This document shows, in pieces, positions 8,468-16,584 of a stretch of DNA of 64,000 nucleotides. Every line of letters begins with the position of its first letter. Position 1 is the stretch's first letter. The notes beneath the pieces are model-generated. The model saw only the letters and a list, made by a program, of their open reading frames with translations, ran no database searches and was not told the origin of the DNA. Source of the DNA: Flavobacteriales bacterium (lineage in GTDB: Bacteria > Bacteroidota > Bacteroidia > Flavobacteriales_F > PHOS-HE28); the NCBI GenBank assembly GCA_016705955.1, contig JADJKO010000013.1:1-64000 (forward strand), given 5' to 3'. A program made the translations under genes and the position numbers.

Positions 8468-11400
8468 ATGCGGCGTGCGATCCTGCTCCTGACCGCGATC
8501 GCTGCACTAAGCGCGAACGCACAGGACCTCGCCAAGCGCCATGCGTTGATCGATTCGCTTTACAAGGCGGAGAAGTACGCCCAGGTGGTGAAGGAGATCG
8601 ACCTGCAATTGAAAGAAGCAGCGGGTACCACGTGGGCGGACTCATCACATCTGTACCTCTACAAGTACGGCCGCGCACACCGCAAGTTGAAGGATGCGGA
8701 AGCGGGTGTGAAGGCGGCGGAGCGGATCTATGCCCTGGTGAAGCAGCGAGGCATCGCGGCCAATGAGCTCGAAGCGCTCTTCGACCTGAGCTGGACCTAT
8801 TACGATGTGGGGCGGATGAAGGAATGCGCCCGCGTGGATTCCATAGCGGTCACCGTGGCGGACCGCGACCCGAAGGTGTCGTACAAGCAGAAAGGCCGAG
8901 CGCGCCAATACCTCGCCTTCGACTTCAGCGTGATCGGTGATCACCGCAGGTCGGCGAAGTATGCGCTGGAGGCGATCGTCCAATACCAGAAGGCCGATAC
9001 CATCCCGCCCGCGCAATGGGCCGAGTCGTATACCGCTGCGGGCGTGGCCAACTGGCACATGGGGCGCATCCGCGAAGCAGAAGGGTATTACCTGAAAGCG
9101 CTGGAGATCCTGGGGAACAGCGAAGCGGAACCGATCCTGATCCGCAAGGTGAGCACCAACGGCAACCTCGGTGTGCTCTGGCAGAACGCAGGCGACTTCG
9201 TCCGTGCGAAGAGCTACTACCACGAGAGCCTGCGCAACAGCGACCGCGTGATCGCGAACGCAAAGGACCAGTTCACACGAGATGAGGCCATCGTGAACCG
9301 ATCACGCACCTACCTCAATCTGGGCACGGTGTATTTCCAACTCGGTGATGAAGGACGTGCCCGCGAACTGCTCGACATGGCCTGGAAGGACCGGAGCAGC
9401 GTGCTTGAACCGGATGATCCGCAGTTGCTGGTGGTGCGCGACCGCATCGCGGACCTGGAGATCGCGCAAGGCTCGTTGGACAAGGCCGAGGAGTGGGTGA
9501 CCGCCTACCTGGTCGCGTGCGAGAAGAAATTCGGCAAGCGCAGCGAGGAGTACATCCGCGCGAGTTCCAAGCTGGGCGATATCGCCCTGAGGAAAGGACA
9601 AGCGAACAAAGCGGATTCGTTGTTCCGGGTCAGCCTCGAGGCTGGTCTATCGAACACGGACGAGAAGACCGATGCCGTACGGGTGCTCACCCTGCAAAGC
9701 CGTGCGCATGCTTACGTCCAAGCAGGTCGTATGAAGGACGCCATCGCTGATCTTTTGGAAGCACGCCGGATCCTAACGAACATCTACGACTCCTCGCATT
9801 ACAAGGTGGCGCATTGCGATGTGCTCCTCGCCGAAGCAGCGATGGAAGGGGGCGATGCCGCCGGCGCGCTCGCCTTTGCCCGCACCGCCATCGGGACGTT
9901 GAAGGACAGGACGCACGCATTGATGGCGAGCAAGGCTCCGATGGCTTTTCCCGATCCGCATATCCTGCCCGATGCGATCTATTGGAGCGTGCGCGCGCAA
10001 CGTGCGCTGGCCCCGAAGGGCACGGTGAAGAAGGAATGGAACGACGACCTCGACCTGGCCATCACCGCCCTTGCGCGCAACAAGACGGCCGTCACCGACG
10101 AAGCCAGCAAGCTCCTCCTGATCGGCGCGCAGAAGCGATTGTTCGATCTGGCAATGGACGTGGCCTACGATGCCTATGCGAAGTCCGGGTCGGAAGCCGA
10201 CATCGAGCGCTTCCTGCAACTATCCGAGGCGGATCGTTCCATCCTGTTGAAGAGCCGCCTGAACACCTTCGCGGGCATCCGCTTCTCCGGCGTGCCCGAT
10301 TCCATCGTCGCCAAAGAGCAGGAGCTGATCGCAGCGATCGACCTTGATGAGGAGGACCGTGCAGCCGCCACCGATATGGATCGCCGCGAGAAAGCGTACG
10401 CGGATTTCATCGTGCGCTTGGAAAAGGAACACCCGAACTACTTCCGGTTGCGTTACGGCGAATCGAGCATCTCCTTGGCGGAGGTCCGCAAGCGTTTGCT
10501 CACCACTGACCGCGACCTGCTGGTCTATGCGCGGACGGATGATCATCTGTACATGGTCGTGATCGGCATGCAGCGGGCCGGGCTCATCCGTGTGGTTGCC
10601 AAAGGGATCCCGGAGGAAGTGAAGGCCCTGAACGGATCCATCGCATCGCGGAACACGAGCGCATATGTCGCGGCGGCGCACGGGCTGTACAGCAGGGTCT
10701 TCGCGCCGGTGGCCGATCAGCTCACGAACAAGGAATTGCTCATCATCCCCGATGGCGCACTGCACACCCTGAGCTTCGAGGCACTCCTTTCTTCACCGGA
10801 TGTGAAGGACTTCCGCAAGAACCTGCTCATTCAACGCTACACCATCGCCTATTTGCTCTCCGCCACCACTGCGCTCCAATTCGCCGATATGGCGCGCGAC
10901 CGGGCCAAGGGCGTGCTGGCCATCGCTCCCGGCTTCAGCGATGAACTCAAGCAGGAGTACCTCACCCGCGTGCAGGACTCCACGCTCATCGACCGCAGCT
11001 ACCTGGACTACGTTCGCCAACCCTTCGCGGTCAGCACCGCGCAGGATCTTGGCAACGCGCTTTCGGCGAAAGTGATGGTGGGTGGTGCCGCCAATGAAAA
11101 GGGCTTCCGCGATCTGGCCGCGCGCTACGGCATCCTGCACCTCGGCACGCATGCGGAGGTGAACGCCACCTCGCCGATGTACTCCCGGCTGGTGCTGAGC
11201 AAGGATGGCAGCGGCGTGGACCCGGATGCGGATGGCTACCTCCACGCGTATGAGATCTACGAGCTCGACCTGCGCGCCCAACTCGCCGTGCTCACCGCCT
11301 GTGAAACGGGAACGGGAAGGAACGATGCGGGCGAGGGCGTTCGCTCGCTCGGCTATGGGTTCGCGTATGCCGGTTGCCCGAGCCTGGTGGTGTCTCTCTG

Positions 11401-11686
11401 GAGCATCGATGAGAAGGTGAGCGCCGGGATCATCGCACGCTTCTATGAATTGCTCGCGGAAGGCCTGCCCAAGCACGAGGCTTTGCGCCAAGCCAAGTTG
11501 GACCACCTCGCCAACGCTCCGGACGAACTCGCCCTCCCCTACTACTGGGCGGGCATGGTAATAGTGGGCGATGTGGCGCCAATGGAATTGGGATCCGCCC
11601 GATCGCGCTGGCCTTGGATCGCGGGAACCCTTGTCATCACCCTCGCCCTGTTCATCTGGCTTCGCCGAAGGCGCGCCAAGGTCTAG
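8468..11686 (+). CDS. TPR-CHAT domain protein (caspase-like protease), exported and anchored
   Basis: 1072 residues. A signal peptide (residues 1-19, ending ANAQ) is followed by about ten TPR-like helix pairs over residues 40-480, for example AEGYYLKALEIL, AKSYYHESL and RARELLDMAWKD. The CHAT domain occupies about 660-1035. Its catalytic dyad is visible: His895 in HLGTHAEVN and Cys945 in LTACETGTG, with the SLWSIDEKVSAGIIARFYELL segment after it. A C-terminal transmembrane helix (about 1045-1064) ends in a positively charged tail (RRRRAKV), so the TPR and protease parts should face the periplasm. It is the third gene of the sigma operon. CHAT proteases in other systems act as regulated endopeptidases; the natural substrate here is unknown, and the adjacent anti-sigma protein is an obvious candidate. 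Confidence 0.9.
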   Translation: MRRAILLLTAIAALSANAQDLAKRHALIDSLYKAEKYAQVVKEIDLQLKEAAGTTWADSSHLYLYKYGRAHRKLKDAEAGVKAAERIYALVKQRGIAANELEALFDLSWTYYDVGRMKECARVDSIAVTVADRDPKVSYKQKGRARQYLAFDFSVIGDHRRSAKYALEAIVQYQKADTIPPAQWAESYTAAGVANWHMGRIREAEGYYLKALEILGNSEAEPILIRKVSTNGNLGVLWQNAGDFVRAKSYYHESLRNSDRVIANAKDQFTRDEAIVNRSRTYLNLGTVYFQLGDEGRARELLDMAWKDRSSVLEPDDPQLLVVRDRIADLEIAQGSLDKAEEWVTAYLVACEKKFGKRSEEYIRASSKLGDIALRKGQANKADSLFRVSLEAGLSNTDEKTDAVRVLTLQSRAHAYVQAGRMKDAIADLLEARRILTNIYDSSHYKVAHCDVLLAEAAMEGGDAAGALAFARTAIGTLKDRTHALMASKAPMAFPDPHILPDAIYWSVRAQRALAPKGTVKKEWNDDLDLAITALARNKTAVTDEASKLLLIGAQKRLFDLAMDVAYDAYAKSGSEADIERFLQLSEADRSILLKSRLNTFAGIRFSGVPDSIVAKEQELIAAIDLDEEDRAAATDMDRREKAYADFIVRLEKEHPNYFRLRYGESSISLAEVRKRLLTTDRDLLVYARTDDHLYMVVIGMQRAGLIRVVAKGIPEEVKALNGSIASRNTSAYVAAAHGLYSRVFAPVADQLTNKELLIIPDGALHTLSFEALLSSPDVKDFRKNLLIQRYTIAYLLSATTALQFADMARDRAKGVLAIAPGFSDELKQEYLTRVQDSTLIDRSYLDYVRQPFAVSTAQDLGNALSAKVMVGGAANEKGFRDLAARYGILHLGTHAEVNATSPMYSRLVLSKDGSGVDPDADGYLHAYEIYELDLRAQLAVLTACETGTGRNDAGEGVRSLGYGFAYAGCPSLVVSLWSIDEKVSAGIIARFYELLAEGLPKHEALRQAKLDHLANAPDELALPYYWAGMVIVGDVAPMELGSARSRWPWIAGTLVITLALFIWLRRRRAKV

Positions 11687-11897
11687 AGCATCGTTCCGAC
11701 CAACGGATCCCGATCGATCCGCCGCTCCTCCCGCTTCCGCGAGTTTGCAACTCGTGGTCCGCATGCTCCGCGTTGCTCTTCGCGCGCGGCACACCCCCCT
11801 CCCCGTCATTGCGAGCGCAGCGAAGCAACCTCATCAAGCACAGCCCCACCGATCGTCAGCCCACTCACCACGATCAGCCATCCTCTCATCCTCCATC

Positions 11898-11993
11898 TTC
11901 AGATAGCCATCGTCATCGGTCAGATAGCCACCGTGCAAGCCCGGATAGCCACCGTCATTGGTCAGACAGCCACCGTGCAAGCCCGGATAGCCA
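11898..11993. repeat. Degenerate 42-bp tandem repeat
   Basis: Two alternating units, CAGATAGCCACCGTGCAAG (plus CCCG) and GATAGCCAYCGTCATYGGT, each occur twice, with a further partial copy near 12060 (GCAAGCCCGGATGCCAC). It does not resemble a CRISPR array because the units abut without unique spacers. Confidence 0.7.
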
Positions 11994-12173
11994 TGGCGGC
12001 TCCTGAGCCTGTCGAAGGACAAGCCCACTTTCGCACCGTGGTCGCCGGATCTGCCTTCGCGCAAGCCCGGATGCCACACCACTAACCTGATCGCCTAGAT
12101 ACCTGAAACCGGAAAGCCATCCTTCGCTCGCAGAACATCTTTCCCGTTCTTCGTTCGGCCCACCTCTGGGCCC

Positions 12174-12265
12174 ACTGCCTACTGCCCACTGCCTATTGCC
12201 TACCGCCCACTGCCAACTGCCTACTGCCTACTGCCCACTGCCAACTTGCCTACTGCCCACCGCCT
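12174..12265. repeat. ACTGCCN heptamer tandem array (13 units)
   Basis: Thirteen consecutive units of ACTGCCT, ACTGCCC or ACTGCCA, three carrying a single-base change and one with an extra base. The same heptamer, in both orientations, makes the hairpin after etfA at 14085-14175. It is a short tandem heptamer repeat of unknown role. Confidence 0.85.
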
Positions 12266-12273
12266 GCGGTCAT

Positions 12274-12281
12274 TACTTTCG
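12274..12281 (+). promoter_or_regulatory. -7 box (TACTTTCG) of etfB
   Basis: It matches the Bacteroidota TAnnTTTG consensus at six or more positions and lies 21 bases before the etfB ATG, the same layout seen before many other genes here. Confidence 0.5.
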
Positions 12282-12302
12282 CCGCCCGTTCCAACGATCG
12301 CT

Positions 12303-13046
12303 ATGAAGATCCTCGTCCTCCTGAGCCAAGTGCCCGATACCACGGCACGCATCGCCTTCACCAACGACAACACGCAGTACGACAGCGCCGGGGTCACCTT
12401 CATCGTCAACCCGTATGATGAATGGTACGCGTTGGTGCGCGCCTTGGAATTGAAGGAAGCCGCCGGTAGTGGCAGCGTGACCACCATCACCGTGGGCGGC
12501 GCGGATACCGATGCGACGATCCGCAAGGGCTTGGCCATCGGGGCCGATGAAGCCGTGCGCGTGGATGCACAACCGACCGAAGCGCTACAAGTAGCGGAGC
12601 ACATCGCGGCCTACGCGAAGGACAAGAGCTTCGACCTGATCCTGGCCGGCAAGGAGACCATAGACCACAACGGTGGACAGGTCGGTGCGATGGTGGCCGA
12701 ACTCCTGGACCTCCCCTACGTGCCGCTCGCGAGCAAACTGGATGTGAACGGGACCGTAGCCACCGTGGAGCGCGATGTCCCGAACGGCGTGGAAGTATTG
12801 GAAGTGTCCCTGCCGGTGGTGATCGGGGCCGCCAAGGGCATGGCCGAACAACGCATCCCCAACATGCGCGGCATCATGGCTGCGCGCACGAAACCACTGA
12901 CCGTTATTCCCGCAGCCGCCGTGGACAATACCGGCGGCACCGTGAAGTTCGAATTGCCGCCCGCAAAAGGTGCGGTGAAGATGATCCCCGCCGAAGAGGC
13001 CGGGAAGTTGATCGAGTTGTTGCACACCGAAGCGAAAGTGATCTGA
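12303..13046 (+). CDS. etfB: Electron transfer flavoprotein, beta subunit
   Basis: 247 residues from the ATG at 12303; the frame is open upstream, but MKILVLLSQVPDT is the family start and follows the -7 box. EtfB with EtfA carries electrons from acyl-CoA and other dehydrogenases to ETF:quinone oxidoreductase and the respiratory chain. The AMP/FAD-binding signature region (GADEAVRVDA, then DLILAGKETIDHNGGQVG and MVAELLDLPYV) is clear, as is the AAKGMAEQRIPNMRGIMAARTKP signature segment. etfA follows 94 bases later, the usual order. Confidence 0.95.
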   Translation: MKILVLLSQVPDTTARIAFTNDNTQYDSAGVTFIVNPYDEWYALVRALELKEAAGSGSVTTITVGGADTDATIRKGLAIGADEAVRVDAQPTEALQVAEHIAAYAKDKSFDLILAGKETIDHNGGQVGAMVAELLDLPYVPLASKLDVNGTVATVERDVPNGVEVLEVSLPVVIGAAKGMAEQRIPNMRGIMAARTKPLTVIPAAAVDNTGGTVKFELPPAKGAVKMIPAEEAGKLIELLHTEAKVI

Positions 13047-13140
13047 GGATCCTGGCCGCGAAGGAGCAATGACGCAGAGAATATCAAGTCAATGAACCAG
13101 TAGCGTCGATCCACTGGATCGACCCGAACCAAAGAAGCCC

Positions 13141-14079
13141 ATGAGCACGATCGTATTCATTGATACCCGGGGCGAGAAGATCCCGAAGGCCGCACAAGAA
13201 GCCGTGACCTACGCCAGCCAGCTCGCTGGTGGACCCGTGACCGCGGTGACCTTCGGCGGAAGCACGTTGCTCGATAGCCTCGGTGCGCAAGGAGCGAAGA
13301 AGGTGATCGTGGCGCGTGGTGTGGCCACCGTGGACGGACAGCAACTGACGAAACTCGTGTGCGATATCGCGACGAAAGAGAACGCCACCACGATCGTATG
13401 TGTACACGACGCAACGGGCAAAGCCGTTGCTCCCCGCGTGGCCGCTCATTTGAAAGCCGGACATGTGGCTGGTGCCGTTGGTCTTCCGGTGGATGGCAAA
13501 TTCAAGCGGAACGTCTTCAGCGGAAAGGCGCAAGCATGGATGGAGGTCACGAGCCCGATCAAGGTGATCAGCCTCTCGCCGAATTCGATCCCGATCGCCA
13601 AGGGTGAGGGAACAGCTACCGTGGAGGAATACAGCGGTGACCTCGGCGCTGCGCGGATCACCGTGAAGGAAGTAAGGAAGGCCGGCACCGGTATTCCTTT
13701 GCCCGAGGCGGAGATCGTGGTCAGTGGAGGGCGCGGCATGAAGGGTCCGGAGAATTGGGCCGGCATCGAGGAATTCGCACAGTTACTTGGTGGCGCCACG
13801 GCATGCAGCCGTCCGGTGGCCGATATGCATTGGCGTCCGCACCACGAGCATGTGGGGCAGACCGGGTTGGCCATCCGCCCGAACTGCTACATCGCCATCG
13901 GCATCAGCGGTGCCATCCAGCACTTGGCCGGTGTGAACCAGAGCAAGGTCATCGCAGTGATCAACACGGATCCCGAAGCACCATTCTTCAAGGCCGCCGA
14001 TTACGGCATCGTGGGCGATGCATTTGTAGTGTTGCCCAAGTTGATCGAAGCGGCGAAGAAGCTGAACGCCGAACGATAG
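13141..14079 (+). CDS. etfA: Electron transfer flavoprotein, alpha subunit
   Basis: 312 residues, normal for the family. The N-terminal domain resembles EtfB. The C-terminal FAD-binding domain is complete: GGRGMKGPENW (about residue 199), the SRPVAD segment, GQTGLAIRPN(C)YIAIGISGAIQHLAG, and VINTDPEAPFFKAADYGIVGD. It forms the heterodimer with EtfB encoded just upstream and binds the redox-active FAD. A strong inverted repeat follows the stop codon and probably ends the transcript. Confidence 0.96.
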   Translation: MSTIVFIDTRGEKIPKAAQEAVTYASQLAGGPVTAVTFGGSTLLDSLGAQGAKKVIVARGVATVDGQQLTKLVCDIATKENATTIVCVHDATGKAVAPRVAAHLKAGHVAGAVGLPVDGKFKRNVFSGKAQAWMEVTSPIKVISLSPNSIPIAKGEGTATVEEYSGDLGAARITVKEVRKAGTGIPLPEAEIVVSGGRGMKGPENWAGIEEFAQLLGGATACSRPVADMHWRPHHEHVGQTGLAIRPNCYIAIGISGAIQHLAGVNQSKVIAVINTDPEAPFFKAADYGIVGDAFVVLPKLIEAAKKLNAER

Positions 14080-14095
14080 CTCAAGGGGCAGTTGG

Positions 14096-14150
14096 CAGTA
14101 GGCAGTTGGCAGTCACTCCAGCCGCGCACATCACCGCCAACTGCCTACTG
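14096..14150. terminator. Heptamer-built inverted repeat after etfA
   Basis: CAGTAGGCAGTTGGC (14096-14110) and GCCAACTGCCTACTG (14136-14150) are perfect 15-base complements with a 25-base loop, and further heptamer copies extend both arms. There is no T-run, so it may act as a terminator or as a transcript-end stabiliser. It is built from the same ACTGCCN units as the array at 12.2 kb. Confidence 0.5.
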
Positions 14151-14183
14151 AAAACTGCCGACTGCCAACTGACAACCACTCCC

Positions 14184-14191
14184 TACCTTCA
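14184..14191 (+). promoter_or_regulatory. -7 box (TACCTTCA) of the bifunctional nuclease gene
   Basis: A TAnnTTTG-like box 18 bases before the ATG at 14210; the same TACCTTCA word precedes the genes at 19170 and 47771. Confidence 0.45.
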
Positions 14192-14209
14192 CGGCCCGCC
14201 CAACCCCGG

Positions 14210-14812
14210 ATGGAGAAAGTAGAGCTGAAGTTCCTGCGCATCACGTACAGCCACACGCACGCGGGGGCTTACGCACTGATCCTCGCCGAGGTGGTCGGTG
14301 ATCGGCGTCTTCCCATCATCATCGGTGGTGTGGAAGCGCAAGCGATCGCGATCCAAGTGGAGAACATCAAACCGGCGCGACCGCTCACGCACGACCTGTT
14401 CAAGAACGTCGCCGACACCCTCGACTTCAACCTCAAGGAAGTGATCATCAATGACCTCGTTGAGGGGATCTTCCACGCCAAGTTGGTGGTGGAGCAAGGT
14501 GCCCGTGCCGTGGAGATCGATGCGCGCAGCAGCGATGCTATCGCCTTGGCGCTGCGGTTCGATTGCCCCATCTTCACCTACGAGCCCATCCTCAGTGCCG
14601 CCGGCCTGAAGGTGGAGGAAGGCGAGGAAGAGAAGGGGGCCGAGGCCGGTACACCGGAGAAGAAGGAAAAGAAGGGTCGCGACAAGCGCTCCATCACCGG
14701 AGCGAGCATAGAGGATCTTCAATCCATGCTCGAGGAAGCCTTGGACAACGAGGACTACGAGCGGGCCTCGAAGTTGCGCGACGAGATCAAGCGCAAGGAA
14801 CAGACGAATTAG
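14210..14812 (+). CDS. Bifunctional nuclease family protein (DUF151) with UVR motif
   Basis: 200 residues. The first 135 form the DUF151 / bifunctional nuclease domain (LPIIIGGVEAQAIAIQVENI, RPLTHDLF, VEIDARSSDAIALALRFDCPIF). A charged linker rich in Lys/Glu (about 135-165) leads to a UvrB/UvrC-type helical hairpin (IEDLQSMLEEALDNEDYERA...LRDEIKR). This two-part architecture is typical in Bacteroidota. Nuclease activity is described for plant and bacterial relatives; the cellular role in this phylum is not settled. Confidence 0.88.
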   Translation: MEKVELKFLRITYSHTHAGAYALILAEVVGDRRLPIIIGGVEAQAIAIQVENIKPARPLTHDLFKNVADTLDFNLKEVIINDLVEGIFHAKLVVEQGARAVEIDARSSDAIALALRFDCPIFTYEPILSAAGLKVEEGEEEKGAEAGTPEKKEKKGRDKRSITGASIEDLQSMLEEALDNEDYERASKLRDEIKRKEQTN

Positions 14813-14885
14813 TCCTTTCCACCCGGGTTACCGGTGGTCGGGCAGTGATGGGAAATCCTACATTGCCCCGAACTGATCATCCTGC

Positions 14886-16427
14886 ATGTCGAATACTGAG
14901 AACTGGGGATCGCGAGTAGGCCTCGTGCTCGCCATGGCGGGTAACGCGGTGGGTCTCGGGAACTTCCTGCGCTTTCCGGTGCAGGCCGTGCAGAATGGAG
15001 GTGGCGCCTTCATCATCCCCTATCTCGTCTGCTTCCTCCTCATGGGCATTCCCTTGCTTTGGGTGGAATGGGCCATGGGCCGGTTCGGTGGACGGCACGG
15101 CCACCACAGCACGCCCTTCATCATGCACCAGATGGATCCACGACGCGCACTGTGGAAATACATCGGTGTGTTCGGGATCTTCACCAACCTAGCGGTAGCG
15201 GCCTACTACTGCTACTTGGAGAGTTGGACGCTGAGCTACATCTGGCATTCGATCGCCGGCACCTTCATCGGCCAGTCCGCGGATCAGGTCGCGGGCTTCT
15301 TCAGCACCTATGTCGATGTGGGCGTCAGCACCACCGGGATCCCTTACGAAGCAGTCGTTTTCTGGATCCTCTGTCTTGCCTTGAACACGTGGATCCTTGC
15401 GAAAGGATTGAGCGGTGGAGTTGAGAAGGTCGCCAAGATCGGCATGCCGCTGCTGATCCTCTTCGGTGTGATCCTCGCGATCCGCGGTGTAACACTTACG
15501 GCCGGGGAGAATGGTGCGATCAACGATGGTACCGTTGGATTGAACTTCTTGTGGACACCGGATTATAGCGCCATGTGGAGCGGGAAGGTGTGGTTGGCCG
15601 CGGCCGGCCAGATCTTCTTCACGCTGAGTGTCGGCATGGGCACCATTCAATGCTACGCCAGCTACGTTCGTAAGAAGGATGACATCGCACTCAATGCGAT
15701 GAGCGCGGGCTGGATGAACGAATTCGTGGAAGTGGTTCTTGGTGCAGCGGTGATCATCCCGATCAGCATCGGGTACCTCGGCATTGATAAAGTGGTGGAA
15801 CTCACCAAGACCGGCGGACTCGGACTCGGCTTCAAAACCCTACCCTATCTCTTCACGCAATGGGGGCCGGTGCTTGCCGCCGTGGCCGGCGTGTGTTGGT
15901 TCGGTCTTCTCTTCTTCGCTGGCGTCACCAGTTCATTGGCGATGGGCACACCGATCATGGGCTTCCTGAAGGATGAGTTCGGATGGAAACACAAGAACGC
16001 TGCGTGGTTCTTCGGCGGCGTGGTCTTCCTCCTCGGCCTTCCGTGCGTGTTCTGGTTCAGCGAAGGTGTGTTCGATGAGTTCGATTACTGGGCTGGTACG
16101 GTGAGCTTGGTGGTCTTCGCCTTGTTCGAGATCATCCTCTTCGCGTGGATCTTCGGCATGGACAAGGGCTGGAATGAGATCAACGCGGGTGCGGACATCA
16201 AGGTGCCGGTGATCTTCCGCTACATCATCCAGTACATCACTCCACTCTTCCTTATCGGTGTGTTCATCGGTTCACTTCCCGCCATTTGGGAAAAGATGAA
16301 CGAGGACGTTCCGTGGCAGGTATGGGTGGGTCGCGTGATCCTGCTCAGTGTCTTCTTCATCACCAGCTGGTTCGTATACGTAGCCTACCAGAAGCGCCGC
16401 AAACAACTTGACACCGTGAAGCCATGA
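14886..16427 (+). CDS. Sodium-dependent transporter, NSS/SNF family
   Basis: 513 residues with about twelve hydrophobic segments. The family motif in helix 1 is plain: GNAVGLGNFLRFP, with the Asn/Gly residues that ligate sodium in LeuT-type carriers, then NGGGAFIIPY. The conserved GMGTIQCYASY (helix 6/7) is also present. It imports amino acids or related solutes with Na+; the substrate is not predictable from sequence alone. The last four bases overlap the start of a 45-residue membrane protein that resembles the small subunit (MetS type) of such transporters. Confidence 0.93.
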   Translation: MSNTENWGSRVGLVLAMAGNAVGLGNFLRFPVQAVQNGGGAFIIPYLVCFLLMGIPLLWVEWAMGRFGGRHGHHSTPFIMHQMDPRRALWKYIGVFGIFTNLAVAAYYCYLESWTLSYIWHSIAGTFIGQSADQVAGFFSTYVDVGVSTTGIPYEAVVFWILCLALNTWILAKGLSGGVEKVAKIGMPLLILFGVILAIRGVTLTAGENGAINDGTVGLNFLWTPDYSAMWSGKVWLAAAGQIFFTLSVGMGTIQCYASYVRKKDDIALNAMSAGWMNEFVEVVLGAAVIIPISIGYLGIDKVVELTKTGGLGLGFKTLPYLFTQWGPVLAAVAGVCWFGLLFFAGVTSSLAMGTPIMGFLKDEFGWKHKNAAWFFGGVVFLLGLPCVFWFSEGVFDEFDYWAGTVSLVVFALFEIILFAWIFGMDKGWNEINAGADIKVPVIFRYIIQYITPLFLIGVFIGSLPAIWEKMNEDVPWQVWVGRVILLSVFFITSWFVYVAYQKRRKQLDTVKP

Positions 16428-16561
16428 ACACCTCAGCACTCATCCTGATGCTCTCGTCAGTGGGCATCGTCACGTTTGCCACGGCGTACTTCTTCTTCCG
16501 TGTGGTCACGGCCAAACCGAAGCCGGAACCGGACAGCTATACCGATAACGATCCCGTCTGA
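16424..16561 (+). CDS. Small membrane protein, MetS-like NSS transporter subunit
   Basis: 45 residues with one transmembrane helix near residues 5-26 (ALILMLSSVGIVTFATAYFF) and a short acidic cytoplasmic tail rich in Pro. It overlaps the transporter stop by four bases (ATGA), implying coupled translation. The size, single helix and position match the small accessory subunit found with NSS-type methionine/alanine importers such as Corynebacterium MetPS. Similarity in sequence is weak, so the assignment rests mainly on context. Confidence 0.6.
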   Translation: MNTSALILMLSSVGIVTFATAYFFFRVVTAKPKPEPDSYTDNDPV

Positions 16562-16584
16562 ACCCGACACCGAACCCTGCGGGC

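Larger units (their letters stand above)
11687..12302. other. 616-bp intergenic region rich in short repeats, no gene
   Basis: No credible reading frame was found. It contains a GTCATTGCGAG-type dispersed repeat (11804-11830), a 42-bp tandem duplication (11898-11993), a GAGCCTGTCGAAGGA element (12005-12019) and the ACTGCCN heptamer array (12174-12265). The promoter of the electron-transfer genes lies at its right end. Confidence 0.7.

Noticed and set aside
8468..11686. Part of a type III-E CRISPR (Craspase) system
   Set aside because: Although TPR-CHAT plus an ECF sigma factor is reminiscent, there is no gRAMP/Cas7-11, Csx30, Csx31 or CRISPR array in the window, and the CHAT protein has a signal peptide.
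11898..12265. Repeat arrays as a CRISPR
   Set aside because: The units are 7 or about 42 bases, adjoin without unique spacers, and no cas gene is near.
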